Shown: piece after piece, positions 32,807 through 41,477 of the stretch
How the letters are laid out: each line of letters starts with the position of its first letter
How positions within the stretch are numbered: position 1 is the stretch's first letter
Translations under genes and position numbers: made by a program
Assembly: GCA_041391365.1 (NCBI GenBank)
Contig: JAWKOC010000002.1
Location: forward strand, 1 to 64,000
Direction: 5' to 3'
Length of the DNA stretch: 64,000 nt
From: JAGRAX01 sp041391365
Lineage (GTDB): Bacteria > Bdellovibrionota_G > JALEGL01 > JAGRMV01
Notes under the pieces: model-generated
What the model was told of the DNA's origin: nothing
Databases searched by the model: none
The model's input: only the letters and a program-made list of their open reading frames with translations

Positions 32807-33268
32807 CTAGTCGTGGTGGTAGGGGAGGTTGTGTTTGATGCTGTAAGCTCGATAAAGCTGTTCGCTTAGGACAAGCATGGCAATTCGATGGGCCAAGGTG
32901 GCCTTGGACAACGATAATTTTTGATGGGCGAGGGATTGAATTTGTTCGGGATGACCGTAGGCTCCTCCCAGAACAAAAAGCAGCTGCTTGCATGCATGCA
33001 GCTCACGTTTTTCAATGTAGTTGTGCAGGTCCATGCTGCTCATGTGTGTGCCTTTTTCGTCGAGCAGGCAAATGTGCGTTTCGGGAGTGATTCTTTTTTG
33101 AAGCTGCGTCCAGATCTTTTCTTTGCTGGACGATTGATCCGATCCACTTTCTTTGATGTGGAACCATTCCACGGAGACGAAACTACGCAATCGAGTCAGA
33201 TACTCGTCGATCCAAGCTTGCTCATGCGGGTTGAGCCGCTTGTAGACTGCAGCGATGACAATCTTCAC
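32807..33268 (-). CDS. rlmH: 23S rRNA (pseudouridine1915-N3)-methyltransferase RlmH
   Basis: This 153-residue SPOUT methyltransferase modifies pseudouridine 1915 in helix 69 of 23S rRNA. Diagnostic blocks are LLDEKGTHMSS, the SAM-binding knot FVLGGAYGHP, and the C-terminal LSLSKATLAHRIAMLVLSEQ followed by YRA and PYHHD, the usual RlmH ending. Length matches E. coli RlmH (155). Its ATG overlaps the rsfS stop (ATGA at 33265-33268), the widely conserved rsfS-rlmH pair, so both are co-translated. Confidence 0.93.
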   Translation of the reverse strand: MKIVIAAVYKRLNPHEQAWIDEYLTRLRSFVSVEWFHIKESGSDQSSSKEKIWTQLQKRITPETHICLLDEKGTHMSSMDLHNYIEKRELHACKQLLFVLGGAYGHPEQIQSLAHQKLSLSKATLAHRIAMLVLSEQLYRAYSIKHNLPYHHD

Positions 33269-33669
33269 AGCGCTTGACTGTGTTGCGATCCGGCCAATTT
33301 TTTCTTGTCGGACGCAGTTTCAAGATGTTCAAGTTCCACTTCCGGCACATGGGACCAGAGCTTTTCCAAGTTGTAAAAGACTCGGGTCTCCTGGAGGAAG
33401 ATATGCGTGATCACGTCACCATGGTCAATGACAATCCAATTTCCATGATCATACCCTTCCATGGCAGAATGCTCATTGAAGTGAGTGCCGTAGACGGCAT
33501 CTGCAATGGCTTTGGCGTGAGTGATGGATGTGGCACTGGCAATAACAAAGTAGTCCGCATAGGAACAAGCACCTCGAAGGTCTAAGACCTTGACATCAAG
33601 GGCTTTGCGATTGATCGCCGTTTGAGCTACAGACTGGGAATCTGCAGGTATTTGGTTTCCTTTTCTCAA
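33265..33669 (-). CDS. rsfS: Ribosome silencing factor RsfS
   Basis: This 134-residue DUF143 protein binds ribosomal protein L14 and blocks subunit joining under nutrient limitation. Family features are KALDVKVLDLRG, YADYFVIASATSITHAKAIAD and WIVIDHGDVITHIFLQETR followed by FYNLEKLW. The start is a TTG at 33669 preceded by GGAGG at ideal spacing; no ATG is available in a suitable place. The C-terminal 25 residues are a charged extension. It is coupled to rlmH by a 4-nt overlap and follows the obg block on the same strand, but two lipoprotein genes have been inserted between, where nadD or proBA lie in many relatives. Confidence 0.9.
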   Translation of the reverse strand: MRKGNQIPADSQSVAQTAINRKALDVKVLDLRGACSYADYFVIASATSITHAKAIADAVYGTHFNEHSAMEGYDHGNWIVIDHGDVITHIFLQETRVFYNLEKLWSHVPEVELEHLETASDKKKLAGSQHSQAL

Positions 33670-33800
33670 ACTGTACCTCCATTATACCAAAAAAGCCGCG
33701 TGATAACATATTTTTTCCACGCAAAACAAGGCCATTTTCTTGGGGGAAATTGGGGGTCAGAAATTTTTTATGCCAACGCAAACCTGGCATGGTGCGGGTT

Positions 33801-34577
33801 TTACAGTTCGCGGGGATCGTCGATGGTGATGGGGTCGTCCTGGGTCGATGGGGAAACCTGCAGAATCACTTCCATTTTTTGATCTTCGCTTTTCTTCACA
33901 GAGACTTCTCCACGAACAGGCAGCCCCGTTTTGGGGTCAAAACACAAATATCCTTTGTCATTTCGATAGCAGTTTTCTCCCTGATCTGAGAAAGCTTTGG
34001 CGTTGGCATCAATTTTTTGGTCAACAAATGTCAAAAGTGCTTGTCGCAATTCGTAGGATTTCCAGTCTCCTATTTGGGCAGGGACGGGGGCATCTTTGTA
34101 TTCGGGTTCGTCTTGGTTTTTGTTTTGCCAGCTTTTGTTTCCAATTTGTATGACCTCTAGGCCATGCTCTTCCTCAAATCCTTTTCGATAAATGTGAAAA
34201 TTTTCGTCAGCGTCCTCCGCATACATAACCACTCGGCTTTCGGTATCGACGTATTCTCCACCCTCCATGGATTTCAATTCTTCTTCAGAGTATTCGGTAC
34301 CGTCTTCTTTTTCAAACGGAACCAACTCAAGGATGGTCTGATAACATTCTACGGAATATCCTTTGTACGCATTTTTGTAAAAGCTGTTGGGGTCCGTGTT
34401 GGTCTGGGTGAGCTCCTCCAACTTGATGGATGTGGTGGGCGAGGGAGCTGCCGTAGAAGCCGCGTTTTTTGCGGGTGCGGTGGCCGTGTTTTGGGTTTGT
34501 TTGCAAGACGAGCATGAACTCAGTCCGAGGGTAAGGGCTAGAGCCGCAACGATCAAAGAGAAAGATTTTTTCAACAT
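33801..34577 (-). CDS. Lipoprotein of unknown function (paralogue of the 34658 gene)
   Basis: This 258-residue protein has a strong lipoprotein signal (LTLGLSSC, lipidated C22) and an Ala/Thr/Pro linker. The domain is rich in acidic residues (EKEDGTEYSEEELKSMEGG). A C-terminal block GYLCFDPKTGLPVRGEVSVK ends in DDPITIDDP. This last block closely parallels QGFVCFDPQTHFPLRGELEE in the neighbouring gene, and both share the NSFYKNAYKGYS / FQFYRDAYGSFS motif near the mature N-terminus. The two are clearly tandem paralogues. No family name is recognised. It sits between obg and rsfS on the same strand. It contains a possible disulfide pair flanking NDKGYL. Confidence 0.65.
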   Translation of the reverse strand: MLKKSFSLIVAALALTLGLSSCSSCKQTQNTATAPAKNAASTAAPSPTTSIKLEELTQTNTDPNSFYKNAYKGYSVECYQTILELVPFEKEDGTEYSEEELKSMEGGEYVDTESRVVMYAEDADENFHIYRKGFEEEHGLEVIQIGNKSWQNKNQDEPEYKDAPVPAQIGDWKSYELRQALLTFVDQKIDANAKAFSDQGENCYRNDKGYLCFDPKTGLPVRGEVSVKKSEDQKMEVILQVSPSTQDDPITIDDPREL

Positions 34578-34657
34578 GCGGTCAAATAATCATAGGACCT
34601 AGCAAAAAGCTAGCAAATTGAAAAGAGGGTTTGGTCTTCCGCACACGCGAAAAAAAA

Positions 34658-35488
34658 TCACTCGTATGATGTGGGATAGTTGATCGTGATCGGTTGTTCT
34701 TGGCTCGACAGTGTTACCGAAAACTGAATGGTCAAGGTTTGATCCGCGCCTTTCGACTCTTCGAGTTCTCCGCGAAGGGGAAAATGAGTCTGGGGATCAA
34801 AACAAACAAAACCTTGTGATTTTTTGAAACAAGATTGTCCATTTTCCAAGTAGCTTTCGTTGTTTTTCTCAAAGGCATAGGTTTCGTATTTGGAAAAAAT
34901 TTCACGCAGCATGACTCGTTTCCAGGTTTCGAATTCACGATGGAGCTGTGTTTTTTTGTATTTGGCTTTGATTCCGTAACGGATCCATCGATACTGATCT
35001 TTTTGAATCACTTCCACTTCTCGAAGTTCCCCAAAAAGTTTGCGAAACAAACGAAAGTCACCTTTTTCATCCATGGAAAAAATGGAAATGGCTTGGTCCG
35101 CATTGCTGCTGATGTCGTCTTCGACAAAACCTTCCAACCCTTCCTCCGTTGGGGTGGTTGAGGGTTCTGCAGAAAATGGATTTGTTGTGGAGTCTTCTTC
35201 CAGGGTCAGTTCTGACTGAGTTTCAGGGGATTGCTCTTGCAGTGAGACAAAGGTTGAATACGATTCAAAAGAAAAGCTGCCGTACGCATCTCGATAAAAC
35301 TGAAATGGTTCTTCGTGTTTGGTGAGTTCATACATCAATTCAAAGGGCGATAGATCTTTCATTTCGCTCATCTGTTTTTGTTTTCGTGGAGAATTGCTGG
35401 AAGAACATCCAGAAAATCCAACAAGCAAGGCCAAACTACTGCTTAGCAAAAACAGTGGGTGCAATGGATTCCATGAGCGTTTGAACAT
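34658..35488 (-). CDS. Lipoprotein of unknown function, overlapping the 3' end of obg
   Basis: This 276-residue protein has a lipoprotein signal ending in GFSGC (lipidated C28) when started at ATG 35488. That start lies inside obg and gives a 53-nt overlap with the obg coding end. The longer frame from 35539 would overlap even more and precede the signal. The body has a Ser/Thr/Glu-rich linker, a motif FQFYRDAYGSFSFESY, and the C-terminal QGFVCFDPQTHFPLRGEL shared with its paralogue at 33801. Coupling to obg through the overlap suggests translation by reinitiation. Function unknown; duplicated lipoproteins in this position appear to be a local innovation. Confidence 0.65.
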   Translation of the reverse strand: MFKRSWNPLHPLFLLSSSLALLVGFSGCSSSNSPRKQKQMSEMKDLSPFELMYELTKHEEPFQFYRDAYGSFSFESYSTFVSLQEQSPETQSELTLEEDSTTNPFSAEPSTTPTEEGLEGFVEDDISSNADQAISIFSMDEKGDFRLFRKLFGELREVEVIQKDQYRWIRYGIKAKYKKTQLHREFETWKRVMLREIFSKYETYAFEKNNESYLENGQSCFKKSQGFVCFDPQTHFPLRGELEESKGADQTLTIQFSVTLSSQEQPITINYPTSYE

Positions 35489-36443
35489 CAGAGCCACTTT
35501 TACAAGATATGAAAAAGATATCGAGGTTTTTCTGCGCAAATGTTTGCCGGATTTGGTCTTGCTGCGCGGGGCTGAGCAAGTCTACTTTGTTGATCGCAAT
35601 GCAGCTATCTCGTTTGACGAGCAGCGAATCAAAATGTTCCAACTCATTGTACAAGGCCAGGTACTGCTCCATGGGATCTTTTTCGTATCCTGGATCTCCA
35701 TTGAGGACATAAAGCAGATAGTGTGTGCGTTGGATGTGTCGAAGAAATTGCAGGCCCAAGCCTATCCCTTTGTGTGCGTCTTCTACCAGTCCGGGAATGT
35801 CTGCAATGACCAATTCTTTTTCATGGCTTCGATACACACCGATTTTGGGAGACAACGTGGTGAAAGGATAACTTGCAATTTTGGGCTTGGCGTTGGTGAC
35901 CGCAGAAAGGAAACTGGATTTGCCAGCATTGGGAAATCCAACCAGGCCAATGTCTGAAAGAATTTTCAATTCGAGAATGACCCACAGTCCCTGTTTCTTT
36001 TGTCCTTCGGTGGCTCTGCGTGGAGTTTGATTTGTTGAGGTGGCAAAATGCATATTGCCCAGTCCACCTTTTCCGCCCTTTTCGAGGACAAGGCTTTGGC
36101 CATCGTTCATGATTTCACCCAAAATGGTGCTTCCGTCCTCGGATTTGATGAGTGTGCCGGGAGGAACCTTCAACGTCACAGAGTCTCCTGCTGCACCTGT
36201 TTTTTGCCAAGACCCTCCATGCTCTCCATGTTTGGCACGGTAATGTTTTTTGAAACGATAATCTTGAAGAGAGGATACGTGGCTCGATCCCTCTACGATG
36301 ATATCTCCTCCTCGGCCGCCATCCCCGCCATTGGGGCCACCTTTGGGGATGTATTTTTCTCGACGAAAAGCCACGCGTCCATCTCCACCGTCTCCGGCTT
36401 TGATGAAAACTTTGACCTCGTCAATGAATGAAGTTTTGCCCAT
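35436..36443 (-). CDS. obg: GTPase Obg/CgtA
   Basis: This 335-residue essential GTPase acts in 50S subunit maturation and stress responses. The N-terminal Obg fold is glycine-rich (AGDGGDGRVAFRREKYIPKG and GGRGGDIIVEGS). The G domain shows G1 GFPNAGKSSFLS, G3 ADIPGLVEDAHKG and G4 NKVDLL. A short C-terminus replaces the variable OCT domain. It follows rpmA on the same strand by about 65 nt, the standard rplU-rpmA-obg order. The last 53 nt also encode the start of the downstream lipoprotein in another frame. Confidence 0.95.
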   Translation of the reverse strand: MGKTSFIDEVKVFIKAGDGGDGRVAFRREKYIPKGGPNGGDGGRGGDIIVEGSSHVSSLQDYRFKKHYRAKHGEHGGSWQKTGAAGDSVTLKVPPGTLIKSEDGSTILGEIMNDGQSLVLEKGGKGGLGNMHFATSTNQTPRRATEGQKKQGLWVILELKILSDIGLVGFPNAGKSSFLSAVTNAKPKIASYPFTTLSPKIGVYRSHEKELVIADIPGLVEDAHKGIGLGLQFLRHIQRTHYLLYVLNGDPGYEKDPMEQYLALYNELEHFDSLLVKRDSCIAINKVDLLSPAQQDQIRQTFAQKNLDIFFISCKSGSDVQTLMESIAPTVFAKQ

Positions 36444-36509
36444 AATGATGAAAAATATGCTTCAAAAGGGTGGGCGGATGGTATTGGGCCGAGCTACGGC
36501 CAAAAACGC

Positions 36510-36767
36510 TTACGCGTTTTTGGTGACACTCACGCGTTTTTTGTCTTTTCCGAGTCGGCTGTAATTGACAATGCCGTCTACGGTCGCAAAAAGCGTGAAG
36601 TCTTTTCCCTGTCCTACGTTTTCGCCAGGGTGAATTTTTGTGCCCAATTGTCGAACCAAAATGTTTCCAGCTTTGACCTGCTCACCGCCGTAACGTTTCA
36701 CGCCACGACGCTGGCCATTGCTGTCTCGACCGTTTTTTGAACTTCCGCCTGCTTTCTTATGAGCCAT
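36510..36767 (-). CDS. rpmA: 50S ribosomal protein L27
   Basis: This 85-residue protein starts MAHKKAGGSSKNGRDSNGQR, the canonical bacterial L27 N-terminus that reaches the peptidyl-transferase centre. It continues with GVKRYGGEQVKAGNILVRQ and GTKIHPGENVGQGKD. No cleavable N-terminal extension of the Firmicutes type is present. It lies 30 nt after rplU and ahead of obg on the minus strand. Confidence 0.96.
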   Translation of the reverse strand: MAHKKAGGSSKNGRDSNGQRRGVKRYGGEQVKAGNILVRQLGTKIHPGENVGQGKDFTLFATVDGIVNYSRLGKDKKRVSVTKNA

Positions 36768-36797
36768 TTGATCTTCTCCCTATTGATGCTTTGCCGT

Positions 36798-37106
36798 CTA
36801 CGCGCTTTGAATATCGGTGATTTCTACAACCGTATACGACTGACGATGGCCGATGGTTTTGCGATAGCCTTTTCGGATTTTCTTTTTGAAAACGTCAATT
36901 TTCTTGGCTTGCGCTTGTTCTACAATGGTTCCAATGACCGAAGCATTCACGTCTTTGCCAACTTTTAGGTTTTCGCCCTCGCCTACACAGATGATGTCAC
37001 GAAATGTGACTTCACTGCCTTCTCCACCTTCGAGTTTCTCGATGGCGATTTTGGCTCCTTTTTGAGCGACATATTGATGGTTTCCTACTCGTACGACTGC
37101 ATACAT
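36798..37106 (-). CDS. rplU: 50S ribosomal protein L21
   Basis: This 102-residue protein begins MYAVVRVGNHQYVAQKGAKI and ends with FKKKIRKGYRKTIGHRQSY, the RNA-binding tail typical of L21 (the usual RKKRRKGYRRKxGHRQ). ATG 37106 follows GAGGA with good spacing; nine further upstream codons in the frame would include that ribosome-binding site and are rejected. It is first in the rplU-rpmA-obg operon, with a likely promoter at 37131-37159. Confidence 0.96.
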   Translation of the reverse strand: MYAVVRVGNHQYVAQKGAKIAIEKLEGGEGSEVTFRDIICVGEGENLKVGKDVNASVIGTIVEQAQAKKIDVFKKKIRKGYRKTIGHRQSYTVVEITDIQSA

Positions 37107-37130
37107 AATTTTTTCCTCGTAAGGAAGCAC

Positions 37131-37159
37131 CATTTAGATGATCCAAAGTCAAATGTCAA
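37131..37159 (-). promoter_or_regulatory. Predicted promoter of the rplU-rpmA-obg operon
   Basis: On the minus strand a perfect TTGACA (37159-37154) and TAAATG (37136-37131) are separated by 17 bp. The -10 is weak but the distance of about 24 nt to the rplU ATG leaves room for the GAGGA ribosome-binding site. Confidence 0.45.
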
Positions 37160-37313
37160 CCTCCAAGCGAGGGCCTTCTGAGGATCTTTTTTGAGGCCTT
37201 GGCCTGGGAGAAGATTTTCTGTAAACTTAGAGAAAGATAGGATAAATTTACGGCCAGGTGAGGATCAAGGCTCCTGCCTTCGGCAATCTTTTTCAAGGAT
37301 TTTTTGCGAATTC

Positions 37314-39086
37314 ATGACCCGACAAAGAAAAATTGTGGTTCTGCGTGAACTTTTGTCTCGATACTCCTGGTTGGAGCACCATCTGGAAAAGCACCATCTC
37401 TTCATTTTGGAGGCCAACGATGGGGAAGATCTGTTCAACAAGGTGACCCGGGATCATCCTGATTTGGCCATCATGACCGTGAGCATGGAGAAAATGACGG
37501 CCACCGAAGCGGCCAAAAGCATTCGGGACGTGGAACCGCCTTTGCCCACCAAATTGATCTGCATCTCTGACATTGTGTCACTGGGGCTCGAAGACGATGC
37601 CCGAGACGCGGGAATCGACCTGTACGTCTCGGAATCTGATGCTTCCACCCGTGTTGTGGTGTTCATCAAGAATTTTCTCAAAGGCAATCTCCCCGATGGC
37701 TTTGAGGGCAGTTCTGAGGATCAACGCCAGATTTTTTCTATGCGAGGTTCCCAGCGCTTTGACATCGAAGGGCTCATTTCCTACGAAACCAGCCAGTATC
37801 AAGGAGAGGGAGATTTTGTGAACTTGAGCCGAGGGGGCGCGCTGTTCAAAGCTGTGGACAAACTCAGTTTGGGCAGTCGAATGAAACTGGAATGGGTGCA
37901 CCCCAAACAGGGAGAAATGAAACTCGAAGGCACGGTTGTGCGCTCCACGCGGATTTCCGATCAGGATCCTAAACCTTTTTTGATTGGAGCCAAGTTCAAA
38001 AACATCGATTTTGATACGGAACTCAAACTCGAAAACATTCTCAAAACTCTGCACAGTGACGAAGAAAAAAATCTACCTCCCCTTACGGTAGAAGAGGTGA
38101 AAGGAATTTTGGATTCGGGGTTGGAACGCATCAAACTCATTTTTGAAAAACAAGATGTGAACCCCTACCTGGAAAAAAGTGTTGGAGAACTCTCGGAATA
38201 TGAGCGAGGATCGTTCGTCTCCAAAACCGATTTTGCCAAGTGCATTCAAGAATTGGTGGCGGCGAGGGTCAAATGCAAGGTGATCGAATTGTTTTTGCCT
38301 CACTTGAATGAATACCCTTCCATTTATGGCCCTGAGATCATTCCCGCGTTGGCCAAGTTGTTGTTTCACATGGACCAAACCGAAGAATATGCAGACTCCT
38401 TGGCTCGCAAAGCTGTAGAAAATGCGGACGAGCGGGTCAGGAATTATTTGAACAATTCTTCCAATCGTTTGTTCAACGGAAAATCCAAAATGCTGCGTGA
38501 ATTGGACCGAGTGATCCAAAGCATGCCTGTGCATTCTTCTTTTGCGCGAGATCTTGAAGTGATCAAAAAGCATGTCAAACGAGCAGTATCTTATGACATG
38601 GTTCCACCGGAGGTGATGGCCAACAAAACTCGTTACAGTCCTGCGGTGTATTCGCCCACCGGAGCACGTCGAATCAATGGGGTTGTGCACTCTCCGGAAG
38701 CGATCAAAAAAAATAATCAAAAACCTTCTTCCCTCTTGGTGCTTGTCGCGGCCCTGTCGGTCATCATGTACGGTGGATATCAAGCCTATGTTTTTTTGGA
38801 AAAATTGGTACCCAAAGAGCAATACAAGTTTTCGTTTGAGCCTACCCGCATCGAGCGAGAACAGCATCGTGGATTGAATTTTTACATCGATCGTGGTCGC
38901 TGGTCGCAGTTGGAATTGTGGCAGCAAAAATCTTTTTTGAATGAAATTGAGATTCTCCTGACCAAGGACAATTTGTCGCAGGCCAAACTAATGGATTCCA
39001 TGGGAAACTTGCTCGCAGCTGTGTACTCCAGCCAAAAAAGTCAGGGCCGCAAATTGTATCGAAGTCAGATTTTTTCGGTTCCGTAG
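37314..39086 (+). CDS. PilZ-domain c-di-GMP effector with N-terminal pseudo-receiver and a membrane anchor
   Basis: This 590-residue protein has three parts. Residues 1-120 have a response-regulator-like alternation (FILEANDGEDLFNKV, HPDLAIMTVSMEKM), but the phospho-acceptor Asp is replaced by Thr 55, so it is a pseudo-receiver. Residues about 140-245 form a PilZ domain with RGSQR (RxxxR, 144-148) and NLSRGG (NxSxxG, 170-175), the c-di-GMP-binding signature. A helical region follows, then one transmembrane segment near residue 475-495 (LLVLVAALSVIMYGGYQAYV) and a periplasmic tail of about 95 residues. The architecture suggests that c-di-GMP binding in the cytoplasm is relayed across the membrane. 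ATG 37314 was chosen for domain fit. Partner proteins are not evident; a pilin-like gene is convergent next door. Confidence 0.7.
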   Translation: MTRQRKIVVLRELLSRYSWLEHHLEKHHLFILEANDGEDLFNKVTRDHPDLAIMTVSMEKMTATEAAKSIRDVEPPLPTKLICISDIVSLGLEDDARDAGIDLYVSESDASTRVVVFIKNFLKGNLPDGFEGSSEDQRQIFSMRGSQRFDIEGLISYETSQYQGEGDFVNLSRGGALFKAVDKLSLGSRMKLEWVHPKQGEMKLEGTVVRSTRISDQDPKPFLIGAKFKNIDFDTELKLENILKTLHSDEEKNLPPLTVEEVKGILDSGLERIKLIFEKQDVNPYLEKSVGELSEYERGSFVSKTDFAKCIQELVAARVKCKVIELFLPHLNEYPSIYGPEIIPALAKLLFHMDQTEEYADSLARKAVENADERVRNYLNNSSNRLFNGKSKMLRELDRVIQSMPVHSSFARDLEVIKKHVKRAVSYDMVPPEVMANKTRYSPAVYSPTGARRINGVVHSPEAIKKNNQKPSSLLVLVAALSVIMYGGYQAYVFLEKLVPKEQYKFSFEPTRIEREQHRGLNFYIDRGRWSQLELWQQKSFLNEIEILLTKDNLSQAKLMDSMGNLLAAVYSSQKSQGRKLYRSQIFSVP

Positions 39087-39095
39087 ATCACAACG

Positions 39096-39623
39096 TCATT
39101 CGAGTGGGTCCAAAGCAAAGACTGTATCTCGGCCCTCTACGCGGCCTTCCGAGTTGACTCGTCCTGTGATTTCAAACAACGAAAATTTTCCATCGCCATC
39201 GAGATCGCCCTGCGCGCGCACCGTGAACTCCGCCAAGAGGTTGCTACCCTGGGTTTCGACCGAGTAGCTGTAGAGCACCGGCCCATCGGGGACAAAACCC
39301 AGTTCAGTCCAAGCTCCTTTGTTGAACTGAATCGATTGGGGCTGGGCTTTGGGCACATCGGGGTGATGAGGAAGCGCCAAAAAAGAAACCTGTCCGTCCA
39401 AAGGGGGATGGGCTTTCATCTTGGTAAAATGCAGCACTTCCAGGTCAAAAATTTGCTGGAGGTTGTGATAGGCCTCTTTGGTTTTTTGAGCCCGAAAATA
39501 GTCAATCGCTTTGGGAACCGCAATGGCTGCAATGATGGCCTGAATCACCAAAATCGCCAAAACACCCGAGGTGGTCATGCCTGCGCGTTTTGTCCAAACA
39601 GCTGATGGGGTTCGAAAGCTCAT
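39096..39623 (-). CDS. Type IV pilin-like (pseudopilin-like) protein
   Basis: This 175-residue protein has a prepilin-type N-terminus: a short basic leader (VWTKRAG), then MTTSGVLAILVIQAIIAAIAVPKAIDYF, matching the hydrophobic helix and the conserved A-I-x-x-P bend of type IV pilins. Cleavage by prepilin peptidase would be between Gly and Met. The glutamate normally at mature position 5 is missing. The globular domain includes a calcium-loop-like DLDGDGKFSLFE, common in GspG-like pseudopilins. It is a single gene convergent with the PilZ protein. A minor pilin or secretion pseudopilin is likely; loss of Glu5 would affect assembly. Confidence 0.65.
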   Translation of the reverse strand: MSFRTPSAVWTKRAGMTTSGVLAILVIQAIIAAIAVPKAIDYFRAQKTKEAYHNLQQIFDLEVLHFTKMKAHPPLDGQVSFLALPHHPDVPKAQPQSIQFNKGAWTELGFVPDGPVLYSYSVETQGSNLLAEFTVRAQGDLDGDGKFSLFEITGRVNSEGRVEGRDTVFALDPLE

Positions 39624-39778
39624 AAAAGAACAAGATTATCACAAGCTTGCAGGTCTGCCAGGCATATTTTTTCGATTCGTCGCATCTTAAAAATATGGTC
39701 AAGAGGACCATCCCACGGTTGAAAGCTTATCCTTCCCATGCTAGAACCTGAGGACTTATAACCCTTGAGGAAAACGTC

Positions 39779-41326
39779 ATGAATCTTACAAAAAATGCCA
39801 TTGAAAACATCTCTGAATTTACGGCTGTCGGCACACCCACTACGGTGATACGAGGACTCAATCGAGGACAACTTCGAGAGCTGGCCAAAAAAGATGAAAT
39901 CATGACCGAGTACGGAAGTGCCTCGTATACTACAAAATACAAATCCAGAAGCGCACAGTTCACCCGAACCACGGTCGACGGACAAATCACTGCGGAAGAT
40001 CGCGAAGTCTTGAAAAAAGTTGCAGACTATCTCAAGACCGCTTCGATCATCGAGATCGATCGTCAAATGTGCCAAGGAGAAGTTGGAACCACTTCCTTTG
40101 GATGTCGTTTGTGGGTGAGCAAAGAATACGCCCGTTTGGGACATATGTTTTATGCATCGCTGGGTCCCATCGAAGGGGACATGAAAACACCTGATTTGTT
40201 GGTGGTAGATTTGCCAGAGTTTCCGGGTGAACGAAGAATTTTGGTCGATCCTGTTGCAGGAATCACCTATGTGCTAGGCACCGATTATTATGGCGAAATC
40301 AAAAAAGCATTTTTGAGAATGGTCATGTACCGTGGCAAACTTCAGGGTGGACTGGGTCTTCATGCAGGTTCCAAAGAAGTATGGGCCCGCAGTTTCAAAA
40401 CCGATGAACTGGTTCGGTCGGGGATGCTTTTCTTTGGTTTGTCTGGGACGGGAAAAACCAGTTTGACCTGTCACGATTTTGCCCTGGACGAACTCAAAGG
40501 CGAAAAAACACGCGTTCGACAAGATGATGTGGTGCTGCTCCAATCTGATGGAAGTGCCAAAGGAACCGAGATCGAAGGTTTTTACATCAAGACCGAAGGA
40601 CTTGATCCCACCGACCAAGCTGCGCTCTATGCCGCCGCTACTGGACAACTGGCTGTGATGGAAAATGTGTGCGTTGAAAACAATGGAAAGGTCGATTTTT
40701 TCAACACTGAAACATCAAAAAATGGCCGAGCCGTGGTGCCCGTTCGACAGGTGGTCAACACCGATGGGGACATTGACATGCCTCAAGCCAACAAAATTTT
40801 CTTCATCACACGCAATCCTTTGACTCCGCCGATTGCGCGATTGACTACTCAGCAAGCCGTATTGGCGTTTATGTTGGGAGAGTCGATCAAAACCTCTGCG
40901 GCAGATCCCAACGCCAAAGGTGAACCCGTTCGCGAGGTAGGAACCAATCCGTTTATTGTTGGATCGCATGACGAAGAGGGCAATCGTTTTTATCAAATTT
41001 TGAAAAACAACCCTGACATCGAGTGTTATTTGCTCAACACCGGAAAAGTTGGAGATGGTGAAAAGGCACGCAAGATCACGATTTTGGAAACCGTGGCCAT
41101 CATTCGATCCATTGCTCGGGACGCCATCGAATGGAAAAAAGATGACATCCTGAAATTGGAAATTCCTGAGTCGGTCAAAGGTATCTCGATTGAAGATTTT
41201 GATTTTGAAAAAGTGTGGGGAACCCAGGTGCTTCGAGAGAGACTGGAAGGCCTTCGAATGGAACGCAAAGAGTGGTTGGATCAATTCCCTGGACTCGACA
41301 AATCTTTGTCCTCTTCGCTGTACTAA
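39779..41326 (+). CDS. pckA: Phosphoenolpyruvate carboxykinase (ATP-type), divergent
   Basis: This 515-residue protein keeps the PEPCK landmarks: GTDYYGEIKKAFLRM with the metal-binding lysine, a P-loop GLSGTGKTS at residues 220-228, a RQDDVVLL segment in the place of the second metal site, and RNPLTPPIARLTTQQAV, equivalent to the conserved PPVSKLTPEQA. ATP-type enzymes interconvert oxaloacetate and PEP at the start of gluconeogenesis. The sequence is clearly diverged from E. coli PckA, for example GKTSLTCHD instead of GKTTLSADP. Length is close to normal (about 530). It is monocistronic. A PEPCK-like kinase with altered substrate cannot be excluded. Confidence 0.75.
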   Translation: MNLTKNAIENISEFTAVGTPTTVIRGLNRGQLRELAKKDEIMTEYGSASYTTKYKSRSAQFTRTTVDGQITAEDREVLKKVADYLKTASIIEIDRQMCQGEVGTTSFGCRLWVSKEYARLGHMFYASLGPIEGDMKTPDLLVVDLPEFPGERRILVDPVAGITYVLGTDYYGEIKKAFLRMVMYRGKLQGGLGLHAGSKEVWARSFKTDELVRSGMLFFGLSGTGKTSLTCHDFALDELKGEKTRVRQDDVVLLQSDGSAKGTEIEGFYIKTEGLDPTDQAALYAAATGQLAVMENVCVENNGKVDFFNTETSKNGRAVVPVRQVVNTDGDIDMPQANKIFFITRNPLTPPIARLTTQQAVLAFMLGESIKTSAADPNAKGEPVREVGTNPFIVGSHDEEGNRFYQILKNNPDIECYLLNTGKVGDGEKARKITILETVAIIRSIARDAIEWKKDDILKLEIPESVKGISIEDFDFEKVWGTQVLRERLEGLRMERKEWLDQFPGLDKSLSSSLY

Positions 41327-41477
41327 AAATTCAGATCAAAGAGTCTTGAATCGGGTTTGGATGCGGCTGACAAAGGCATTCTTTTTTCCTTGTGAAAAAA
41401 AAATCAAAAGTTGCTCGACATGCCGGAGCCCGATATAAAAAGCAATTGTCTTTCGGATTGAGTTTTTCAGATAGATC

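Noticed and set aside
33767..33791. ATGCCA ... TGGCAT hairpin after the rsfS leader
   Set aside because: There is no U-tract on either strand after the stem, and the arms are only six bases.
38073..38927. Minus-strand open frame of 284 codons opposite the PilZ gene
   Set aside because: It is antisense to an annotated gene with His/Phe/Arg-rich translation and no recognisable motif.
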